A stretch of 23,736 nt of DNA from Muribaculaceae bacterium (GTDB lineage Bacteria > Bacteroidota > Bacteroidia > Bacteroidales > Muribaculaceae): assembly GCA_020026215.1 (NCBI GenBank), contig JAHHQT010000021.1:1-23736 (forward strand), read 5' to 3'. The notes below the pieces were generated by a model. It was given only the letters and a program-made list of their open reading frames with translations, searched no databases and was not told where the DNA came from. This document shows, piece by piece, positions 17,668 through 23,736 of this stretch. The position numbers and the translations under genes are program-made. Within the stretch, counting starts at the first letter, position 1; each line of letters starts with the position of its first letter.

Positions 17668-18597
17668 ATGTTAACAATTTTACCTCATATTGAATACTTG
17701 CTCCGTCGAAATGACTGCGTCATTTTGCCGGGTTTCGGTGCGTTTGTGGTGCACTACACTCCTGCTGTTTTCTCACAAACGGGAGTCTTGATGCCACCGT
17801 CACGCAGAGTGGGATTCAATCCATTGTTGAATATCAACGATGGTCTGTTGGCTAACTCAATCATGCGCCGTTCAAAAGTGTCATACGACCGTGCCATCCG
17901 CACTATTGCAGACAATGTGAAAGAACTGAGAGAACTTTTGGATGCTCAGTCACGTGTGTCATTCGGCAGATTGGGTAGTTTCTATACTAATGAGGAAAAT
18001 ACGGTTTGTTTTGAACCGAATATTGGAAATTGTGCATCATTCTCTGATTTCTACGGTTTCGGCAATTTGAAATTGCGTACGCTTGAAGAATTGAACAATG
18101 CTCAAGTAGAAGAAAACCATAAAGCCGATGTCGTTTATTTGCCGATCAGTCGCAGTATTTTCAAATTTGCTGCTATGATTGCAGTCGCTATTGTATTGAC
18201 TATTACATTATCTACTCCGGTAGTGATGGATCAATCTGTTGACTATGCAGGAATGAGGACTGAAATCAAGGCAAAACAACAGGAAACATTTGTTCCACAG
18301 GTGCAAGTTGAGAAAAAGGTGGAGCCTGTTGCTGTAGTAAAAGAAGAGGTTAAGGAAGTGATTCCTGAACCGAAAGATATGTATTATGTGGTAGTAGCCA
18401 CACTACGTACACTTGATCAGGCAAAACAATTTGTTGAGGAATCGTCAATGCAAGGTCTGCAAATCCTTGACAATAAGAGGAGTGTTTATAGAGTGTATGT
18501 TGCTTCAGGAGAGTCTTATAAAGAAGTATATGACTCTGCTTATTCTAAATTAAAAGAAACCAATCCTGATGTTTGGATTTACAAATATACTAATTGA
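17668..18597 (+). CDS. HU (CCDC81-type)-SPOR domain envelope protein
   Basis: A 309-residue protein with two known modules around one membrane helix. Residues 1-135 match the bacterial HU-CCDC81 type (ILPHIEYLLRRNDCVILPGF at the start, SFGRLGSFYTNEEN later). Residues about 164-186 are a hydrophobic transmembrane segment (FKFAAMIAVAIVLTITL), followed by a linker rich in Val, Glu and Lys. Residues about 238-309 form a SPOR domain (YYVVVATLRTLDQAKQFVEE...YRVYVAS), which binds denuded septal peptidoglycan. The topology implies a cytoplasmic HU-like domain and a periplasmic SPOR domain, so it could link chromosome or cytoplasmic partners to the division site (inference). The start is set by the family's conserved N terminus. 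Its last 8 bases overlap the end of the convergent LuxR gene. Confidence 0.92.
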   Translation: MLTILPHIEYLLRRNDCVILPGFGAFVVHYTPAVFSQTGVLMPPSRRVGFNPLLNINDGLLANSIMRRSKVSYDRAIRTIADNVKELRELLDAQSRVSFGRLGSFYTNEENTVCFEPNIGNCASFSDFYGFGNLKLRTLEELNNAQVEENHKADVVYLPISRSIFKFAAMIAVAIVLTITLSTPVVMDQSVDYAGMRTEIKAKQQETFVPQVQVEKKVEPVAVVKEEVKEVIPEPKDMYYVVVATLRTLDQAKQFVEESSMQGLQILDNKRSVYRVYVASGESYKEVYDSAYSKLKETNPDVWIYKYTN

Positions 18598-19189
18598 TTG
18601 ATTCCTTAATTTCTTTGATATCCACAATTTTATTTACAATTGCATAAATAGTCAAACCTGCCGGAGTGTGGATTTGAAGTTTCTTTGCTATGTTCTTGCG
18701 GTGAGTGATGACCGTGTGGACAGAAATGCAAAGTGTTTCGGCAATAGTCTTGTTAGTCATACCTTTAACGATACAACTTACAATATCCTTCTCACGAGAA
18801 CTTAGTTGTTCTGAGTCATCATCATCTGATTCTTTCTCCAACAAATTGATAATTTTGTTGTCGATTGTTTCGTATTCGTCATAGATTGTGATGGTGTCAG
18901 TGTAGTCCACAAGAGTGTTCATGTCCATGAGTGTAGTAATCAAAGCTACTACATTCATCTTGTCATACTCTTTTGTGATGTCTTTTATTCTTTCATGAGT
19001 AGGAAAAAGAGGATTTATAATGAGTATATCCGGAGTGTGAAGTTTCAAGAATAACTTTAAAGACTTCTCCTCTGAGATATCTGTGATTGATAGCGGAATG
19101 TTGGAATTCCGTTTTAAGATGTCTGCAAGCCCATTCCTCAGTATTGCAGATTTCTCAGCTATCAAAATCTTGAATGGTCTGTGATTCAT
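18590..19189 (-). CDS. LuxR/NarL-type transcription regulator with degenerate receiver domain
   Basis: A 199-residue DNA-binding regulator. The C-terminal helix-turn-helix (about 128-185) is typical of LuxR/NarL, LSSREKDIVSCIVKGMTNKT then VITHRKNIAKKLQI. The N-terminal about 120 residues have the shape of a response-regulator receiver, but the phosphorylated Asp position in PDILIINPLFP is Asn (N59), the early acidic pair is lost (ILIAEKS) and the conserved Lys is not evident. It is therefore probably not controlled by ordinary phosphorylation. The start codon directly follows the hemerythrin-like TAA without a gap, so the two are one operon and may share a signal, plausibly nitrosative, oxygen or iron stress (inference). 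A short acidic linker (SDDDDSE) separates the domains. Confidence 0.9.
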   Translation of the reverse strand: MNHRPFKILIAEKSAILRNGLADILKRNSNIPLSITDISEEKSLKLFLKLHTPDILIINPLFPTHERIKDITKEYDKMNVVALITTLMDMNTLVDYTDTITIYDEYETIDNKIINLLEKESDDDDSEQLSSREKDIVSCIVKGMTNKTIAETLCISVHTVITHRKNIAKKLQIHTPAGLTIYAIVNKIVDIKEIKESIN

Positions 19190-19897
19190 TTATTTGTTTA
19201 ATTTATTTTCAAGTTCTGCTACGGCCGGGGTGAACAGATAGTCTTCCATTTTGCAGTGTTGAGCCAGTTCGTACTCGCATCTGAAAATTTCTGACAAAGT
19301 ATCGTTCAGTTTGTTGTTTACACTATTAAACGGGTAATATTTAATAATGATGTTCTTTAATTCCGATAATTTCAAGCCAATGTCGTTGTGCTTTTGAGCA
19401 AATTTGATGATACTGTAGTTTCCTGTCGGTTTACCCTTAACCAAGTTGGAAACGTAAGTAAATACGTATTTGTCCTCGTATTGCATGTGATGGTGCACTT
19501 CTGTAACGTATTTGTCGAAATACAACAATACGATTGACTTGAAGTCTTCTGACTCTGCTGCATCATTGCTGAGTGATTCTTCTAATTTTTGGCGAAGCAA
19601 TGGTAAGTAGTAGTCAAGGAAATATATATGTGATTCTTTAAGGTATTTGATGATTGTATCCATGCAAATGCCTTGTTTGTAATTATAACGTTCAATACCA
19701 TATTGGTTTTCCAAAAAATTGATGATAGACAAGAATGTCTGACAATCAATCTTTTGTTCCTCGCAAATTTCTTTTATAGTCTTTTCTCTAAAACCCAGTG
19801 AGATGCCAAATCGGGTTAATACTGATAGCAATGCATGATTGCGTGCAATCAAATTGCACATTTTGTCACTAGGTTTATAATTAAAATCGATACTCAT
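19190..19897 (-). CDS. Hemerythrin-like di-iron protein, RIC/YtfE-related
   Basis: A 235-residue protein with the complete hemerythrin ligand set: H90, H137, E141, H170, H214 and E218. The spacing (47, 4, 29, 44, 4) is nearly that of the RIC protein YtfE, which repairs iron-sulfur clusters after nitric oxide or oxidative damage. The N-terminal about 65 residues resemble the ScdA/YtfE helical domain, but the paired cysteines of classical RIC proteins are replaced by the stretch GISLGFREKT. It may be an oxygen, NO or iron sensor instead of a repair protein. The ATG at 19897 is chosen over an in-frame TTG at 19918, which lies inside the promoter box. It is the first gene of an operon with the LuxR regulator. 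Confidence 0.88.
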   Translation of the reverse strand: MSIDFNYKPSDKMCNLIARNHALLSVLTRFGISLGFREKTIKEICEEQKIDCQTFLSIINFLENQYGIERYNYKQGICMDTIIKYLKESHIYFLDYYLPLLRQKLEESLSNDAAESEDFKSIVLLYFDKYVTEVHHHMQYEDKYVFTYVSNLVKGKPTGNYSIIKFAQKHNDIGLKLSELKNIIIKYYPFNSVNNKLNDTLSEIFRCEYELAQHCKMEDYLFTPAVAELENKLNK

Positions 19898-19915
19898 TAT
19901 GTCTTTGTTTTTTTG

Positions 19916-19946
19916 CAAAAATAAAACAATACTACATTTTTTACAA
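19916..19946 (-). promoter_or_regulatory. Promoter of the hemerythrin-LuxR operon
   Basis: On the - strand a TTG (19944-19946) and TATTTTTG (19916-19923) are separated by 20 bases, matching the Bacteroidetes -33/-7 arrangement. It would give a leader of about 15 bases. This is the best-formed promoter in the window. Confidence 0.6.
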
Positions 19947-19970
19947 TCGCTATTTTAGGGTATTTTTTTC

Positions 19971-20654
19971 TTACTTTACTCGGAAGAAATAGCCTAAACT
20001 AACCATGATTGACATTTCATTGGATGCGGCAAACACATCTTTCTTGTGAGATGGAAAAATGTTGTTCAGTCCGTAATAGAAACGTCCTTCCAAAGCTACT
20101 GAATTTTTTTGACCCATCTTCAGTTCCATACCCAAACCGGCTGAGATGCCGTAGTCCACCTTGTTCTTAATCTTCATAGTGAATTGTTCGGTGTTACGGT
20201 TCTTGACAGGAAAATCAGAAGGATTGTCAGAGATGTCAGTATAATTAAAATTTGCAGACTTGTTTTCACTGATTAGAAAACCAATTTCAGGCCCTGCATT
20301 GAAAAAGAACTTTGCCTTGTTTCCAAAGTAGATATGCGCTAAAAGAGGTATTTGAATGTAATTAAGAGTCCTTTGATAACTATAATCTGTTTCGTCAAAT
20401 TTTTCTTTCCATCCGCGTTGTTCGAAATTGACTTCAGCAATTACGCCAAAGTGTTTCTCTTCGATGTAGCGGAACTGTACGCCTGCCATACTTCCCATAA
20501 GAAAGCCCTGTTCGACGGAAGGGGAGAACATGACCTTTGATAAGGTCATACCTGCCTTGCCTCCGACAGAAATGTTGGCGGAATAGTGCTGTTGTGCAGT
20601 CAAGCCCAGACTTGTCAACAGCATTAAGTTCAAAAGTATGATTAGTCGTCTCAT
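19971..20654 (-). CDS. PorT-like outer-membrane beta-barrel protein
   Basis: A 227-residue exported protein with a signal peptide (MRRLIILLNLMLLTSLGLTA, cleavage near residue 20). The rest alternates short amphipathic strands and turns, including GGKAGMTLSKVMF, GVQFRYIEEKHFGVIAEV and YGISAGLGMELKMGQKNS. It ends in a strand, MVSLGYFFRV, whose aromatic C-terminal residues suit insertion by the BAM complex. This is the pattern of the Bacteroidetes outer-membrane beta-barrel (PorT-like) family, usually 8-10 strands. It need not belong to type IX secretion, and I see no other such component. Its ATG overlaps the LysM-protein TGA in ATGA, so the two are translationally coupled and probably act together at the envelope. 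Confidence 0.87.
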   Translation of the reverse strand: MRRLIILLNLMLLTSLGLTAQQHYSANISVGGKAGMTLSKVMFSPSVEQGFLMGSMAGVQFRYIEEKHFGVIAEVNFEQRGWKEKFDETDYSYQRTLNYIQIPLLAHIYFGNKAKFFFNAGPEIGFLISENKSANFNYTDISDNPSDFPVKNRNTEQFTMKIKNKVDYGISAGLGMELKMGQKNSVALEGRFYYGLNNIFPSHKKDVFAASNEMSIMVSLGYFFRVK

Positions 20655-22525
20655 TTAATGATAGTCTTTTCTATAGTGTTGTCCGGTTTGAAGTTGACAA
20701 GATATACGGCTGTATTGGTATATCCTTTCATACCTTCGCTCTGTGACAGGTTGATACAAATTTGTATTCCTTCGAAATAGTGGTTGGAAGTGTTCAACTG
20801 ATTGTCCTTGTCGCTCATTTCTTCAATAAGGAAATTGGCAATGTCGTAGCCCAAAATATGCATATACGGTACAGTCGGTGTCGGTTTGTTGCCAAACCAG
20901 TAAACATATTGGTTGTAAATGTCGTCTGCATCGCTATCATTGTTGATGGATGAGTAGCGTGTGTGGAAGATGGCATTCACACTATGATAGAATGAATACA
21001 AAGATTCGTAGTTTTGCCATTCAGGGTAGCCCAGCATCGTAAATTTGTTTTTTTCGGTCTTGTCCTTTAAGTTGGTCAAGATTGGTGAAATTAATTTCAA
21101 GAATGTCAGGTTGCTGGAAGTCGGGATAATGACCACATGACCTTTGATCTTGTCGATTTCCTTTTTCAGAAAATCTTCATCCACCAAGTCAGCAATGTTG
21201 ATTTCAACGTGAGGCAGTGTGCAGTGCTCCTTGAAATAAGTTACCACATTCTTAGGCTTCAATTCCTTGCTGGTTACGTATAGGATGGTTGAACCTTCGA
21301 ATTTTTCAGAGATGGCTTTGTTCAACGTAGCGTACATCTGGTCAGACGGAGTGTTCAGCTGATAGACGTTGCTGTATTTGCAATAGTCCTTATTCTTTAA
21401 GTTCAAGGCATTGATTACCTTGATATTGTGTGCATAGCCTAAAGAGTCAGTCTCGTGGATATAGTCGTCGCTACAATTCACAATCACATCACTGGAAGCT
21501 GTCAAAATTTCACGCTCTACCGACTTGAATCCCTTGTCGGAAATGTCGATGGCGTTGATGGTGATATTGTAGTCATTGTTGACATATTCATTTATCGCCA
21601 ATAGAAATCCGCGGTAGAAATCTGCGTAGATTTTGGCTTTCTTTGATTGATGGGCTTTTTCAGAGTGTACAGGCAATAACAATGTGATATTGATAGGTGT
21701 TCTTTGATCTTCTCCTTCAACGAGGGTAGAGTCTGTTCCTTCAGTGGCTTCTGGAGAAATAGGCACATATACGTAGTCGCCTTTTTTCAACTCGTTGCTG
21801 TCAGGATTGGCAGACATTACTTCTTCTGTGCTTACATTGTGTTTCGCTGCAATGTCTTCGAATGTATCGCCTTTTTTCACCTTTTCAGCCACGAAAATAG
21901 TTTCTGCCGATTCTTTTTCTGCTGATTCCTTGTGTGTTGGAATATTGATAATCATTCCTGCCTTAAAGTTGCTTGGTGAAATGCCCGGGTTGGCTTTGGT
22001 TAGTTCCACAATGGAAATGTTGTGCTCCTTTGCAACGCGGTAAACGGTTTCGCCTTTCTTGACAGTGTACTTGATACTGCCGTTGTTGGTAGAGACAGTT
22101 GTTTTCCCGGGAATAACCAGAACTTGTCCGTCCCTTACTCCGTTGATGATGTTCGGATTCGCATCAATTAAGTCGCTTAATTTCACACCGTGATTCTTGG
22201 CAATACGATAAGCATTTTCTCCCTTTCTGACTGTGTAGGTGAGTTGGATAGTATCAGCAACAGCTTTTTCTGTGTTAAACTTGCTGACTGGGAAATAAAG
22301 GCATTGTCCTTTTTTGATACCCGATGTCACATAGGGATTGTATTTGATGATAGTTTCTTTCGAAATACCAAGGTCTTGGACTATATCGTAGATGCTTTCT
22401 TTTCTTTCAACAATGCGGTAATAGTATTCCTCGTTGCCGATTGTCCTTGTTGGTAAATTTAATTGGGCGAACGAATATTGGGCAATTATTGAAAAAATCA
22501 ATAGAAGTGCAAATCTGAATTTCAT
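20651..22525 (-). CDS. Four-LysM exported protein with periplasmic-binding-like C-terminal domain
   Basis: A 624-residue exported protein. A signal peptide (MKFRFALLLIFSIIAQYSFA) is followed by four LysM repeats at about 34-80, 95-140, 151-196 and 211-255, each of the form V+KGEt..iA...........NP....l+.G..l.IP; these bind peptidoglycan glycan chains. From about 277 to the end the sequence (INITLLLPVHSEKA onwards, YADFYRGFLLAINEY) resembles a type 1 periplasmic ligand-binding fold, also seen in LppC/LpoA-like activators of cell-wall synthesis. A structural or regulatory role at the cell wall is inferred; the ligand is unknown. I chose ATG 22525 because it begins the signal peptide and follows a -7 box. 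It is translationally coupled to the beta-barrel gene by a 4-base overlap. Confidence 0.92.
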   Translation of the reverse strand: MKFRFALLLIFSIIAQYSFAQLNLPTRTIGNEEYYYRIVERKESIYDIVQDLGISKETIIKYNPYVTSGIKKGQCLYFPVSKFNTEKAVADTIQLTYTVRKGENAYRIAKNHGVKLSDLIDANPNIINGVRDGQVLVIPGKTTVSTNNGSIKYTVKKGETVYRVAKEHNISIVELTKANPGISPSNFKAGMIINIPTHKESAEKESAETIFVAEKVKKGDTFEDIAAKHNVSTEEVMSANPDSNELKKGDYVYVPISPEATEGTDSTLVEGEDQRTPINITLLLPVHSEKAHQSKKAKIYADFYRGFLLAINEYVNNDYNITINAIDISDKGFKSVEREILTASSDVIVNCSDDYIHETDSLGYAHNIKVINALNLKNKDYCKYSNVYQLNTPSDQMYATLNKAISEKFEGSTILYVTSKELKPKNVVTYFKEHCTLPHVEINIADLVDEDFLKKEIDKIKGHVVIIPTSSNLTFLKLISPILTNLKDKTEKNKFTMLGYPEWQNYESLYSFYHSVNAIFHTRYSSINNDSDADDIYNQYVYWFGNKPTPTVPYMHILGYDIANFLIEEMSDKDNQLNTSNHYFEGIQICINLSQSEGMKGYTNTAVYLVNFKPDNTIEKTIIK

Positions 22526-22545
22526 ATTTTGATGTTTTATATTCG

Positions 22546-22553
22546 CAAATTTA
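22546..22553 (-). promoter_or_regulatory. Probable -7 promoter box for the LysM/beta-barrel operon
   Basis: TAAATTTG on the - strand matches TAnnTTTG and lies about 20 bases before the ATG at 22525. It would exclude the upstream in-frame ATG at 22567 as the start. No clear -33 element is seen. Confidence 0.5.
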
Positions 22554-22582
22554 GTAAAAAGATTCATATTAAAAACACCTTG

Positions 22583-23736
22583 TTAGGGAATGATTACTCT
22601 TTCTCCCGTTAATTTCGAGAGTTTGAGTTGCAAACTTTTTAATTGTTGTATTTCAACTATTAACTGATACATTCTGTCTTCCTCTGTGGTGTGTTTAAGC
22701 TCCTCTGTCAATACTTTTAGCTTGTTTTGTAAAATAGCGTCTTTCCATCCGATGATAGCTGTAGGCAAAGCATCCATCAGACGTTCTGCTTCACTCTCAA
22801 TTTTTGTGAATTTGGAGTGAACCTTGCTCAACTGATGCTTCTCTGTGACCAGTTCAAGTGAGGTGGTTCGGATATCGTCGTCAATGTCAGAGCACAAACG
22901 CTTTTGCAGATAGTCCATGCCGAATTCCATCAATTCCTGTGCGGTTTCTGCCTTGATACGGTCGTTCAGTTCCTTTTCCTTCTCTTCCAGATTTTCGTAG
23001 CCGTGAAGACCGGAGCGGATGTCGTTGATACCTTCTTCGTATTTCATCTTCTCCACTCGTTCCATGTCCTGCTGCTTTTCCGCCAAAGACTGACGGTATT
23101 CCGGGATAGCGGCCAAAGCATAGTTGAATATTTTACGATAAGTGGCATCCTTGAACTCAATGCCGTCGTTGTTCAACTCATTGTGGACATATTCGGTGAC
23201 ATTGGCAATAAACGTCTTTCCTTGATCGTCGTATGCCTCCAAGAAGTCGAGCATACCAAATTTGGCAACATAGCGGATGACTTCGTATTCGTAGGGACGA
23301 AGATTGTCGCTGGGCTCTATTTCCTTTCTCTCGGGTTGGACGGCTATTTCTTTCTGCTTTTCCTGTTCTTTCAGAACGGCAGAGGAAGTAGTTTCTCCAG
23401 AGTTGATATATTTCTGTACCTCTTTGGCAAGTACCTTTTCCTCAATCTCGAAACGTGTACTACATTCCTTAATATAGATGGAACGGGCAATTTCTTTCGG
23501 AATAACAGAAATGGATTTTACAATATCGCCAATGGCGCGTGCTTTCTGAATCGGATCGTTTTCCAAGTCAGAAAGTAATATTGTGGTCTTGAAACGAATA
23601 AAATCCGTTTCATTTTCCTTGATATAATCTTGAAATTCGGTAGCGTTGTGCTTCTTGGCAAAGCTGTGAGGGTCGTCGCCGTCGGGCAACAACAATACTT
23701 TGATCTTCAACCCCTCGGCTAACATGAGGTCAATAC
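22583..23736 (-). CDS. dnaG: DNA primase DnaG, C-terminal part (cut by window edge)
   Basis: The frame runs off the right edge, so only about 383 residues are present. They begin at the end of the TOPRIM domain, marked by LMLAEGLKIKVLLLPDGDDP, a conserved metal-binding/catalytic stretch of DnaG. Next comes the rest of the RNA-polymerase domain (RFKTTILL, KEIARSIYIKECSTRF). A charged linker and a long helical C-terminal region follow, with coiled-coil character (for example EKEKELNDRIKAETAQ), corresponding to the helicase-interacting domain. DnaG makes RNA primers at the replication fork and associates with DnaB. The CHC2 zinc domain and the true start lie outside the window; the internal ATG at 23725 is not a start. 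It ends 58 bases before the LysM gene and looks like an ordinary core gene. Confidence 0.93.
   Translation of the reverse strand, partial: IDLMLAEGLKIKVLLLPDGDDPHSFAKKHNATEFQDYIKENETDFIRFKTTILLSDLENDPIQKARAIGDIVKSISVIPKEIARSIYIKECSTRFEIEEKVLAKEVQKYINSGETTSSAVLKEQEKQKEIAVQPERKEIEPSDNLRPYEYEVIRYVAKFGMLDFLEAYDDQGKTFIANVTEYVHNELNNDGIEFKDATYRKIFNYALAAIPEYRQSLAEKQQDMERVEKMKYEEGINDIRSGLHGYENLEEKEKELNDRIKAETAQELMEFGMDYLQKRLCSDIDDDIRTTSLELVTEKHQLSKVHSKFTKIESEAERLMDALPTAIIGWKDAILQNKLKVLTEELKHTTEEDRMYQLIVEIQQLKSLQLKLSKLTGERVIIP

Noticed and set aside
19971..20654. Type IX secretion component PorT
   Set aside because: Only the general small beta-barrel pattern is seen and no other type IX secretion gene is nearby, so only PorT-like family membership is claimed.
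22904..23578. Long open frame (224 codons) on the + strand
   Set aside because: It lies entirely opposite the dnaG coding region, and its Phe/Leu/Val-rich protein is what the complement of a Lys/Glu-rich helical gene gives. No promoter, start context or family motif supports it.

Overview
The window reads as a chromosomal segment of a Bacteroidales bacterium (Bacteroides/Prevotella-like). The main reasons are TAnnTTTG-type -7 promoter boxes in front of several operons, weak or absent Shine-Dalgarno sequences, an HU(CCDC81)-SPOR protein, a multi-LysM protein coupled to a small outer-membrane beta-barrel, and a compact RecQ/RecJ pair. These family assignments are from recognition of motifs and have not been database-checked.

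Region 1 (1-11036, + strand) is a tightly spaced four-gene cassette that looks like an anti-phage defence operon. In order it holds: an 865-residue protein of unknown family; a 2071-residue superfamily 2 helicase with zinc knuckles and a C-terminal MZB/DUF1998-like region (DruE/DrmA-DrmB-like); a Cas4/RecB-like PD-(D/E)XK nuclease with a predicted 4Fe-4S cluster; and a DNA cytosine-5 methyltransferase. Gaps between genes are 8, 2 and 22 bases. The cassette is clearly more AT-rich than the genes after it (hand-counted 60-base lines: 27-33% GC in the cassette, 50-55% in recQ/recJ). It ends at a strong bidirectional terminator. The helicase plus methylase content recalls Druantia type II and DISARM, but gene order and partners do not match the standard versions I know, so this may be an undescribed variant. 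The 5' end of the cassette may lie outside the window.

Region 2 (11099-15501, - strand) is a DNA-repair operon transcribed towards the cassette: recJ, then a RecQ-family helicase, then a uracil-DNA-glycosylase-like protein, behind a leader of about 160 bases.

Region 3 (15553-18597) holds an MscS-type mechanosensitive channel (-), divergent from a secreted TPR protein (+), followed by an HU-SPOR envelope protein (+) that seems to have almost no 5' untranslated region.

Region 4 (18590-23736, - strand) holds the C-terminal part of DNA primase (cut by the window edge), a four-LysM periplasmic-binding-like protein translationally coupled to an outer-membrane beta-barrel, and a two-gene operon of a hemerythrin/RIC-like di-iron protein and a LuxR-type regulator with a degenerate receiver domain.

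Regions 2-4 look like ordinary core chromosome; region 1 looks acquired. No tRNA, rRNA, CRISPR array, integrase or insertion sequence was seen. No gene-free stretch exceeds 300 bases; the longest is 15330-15594.
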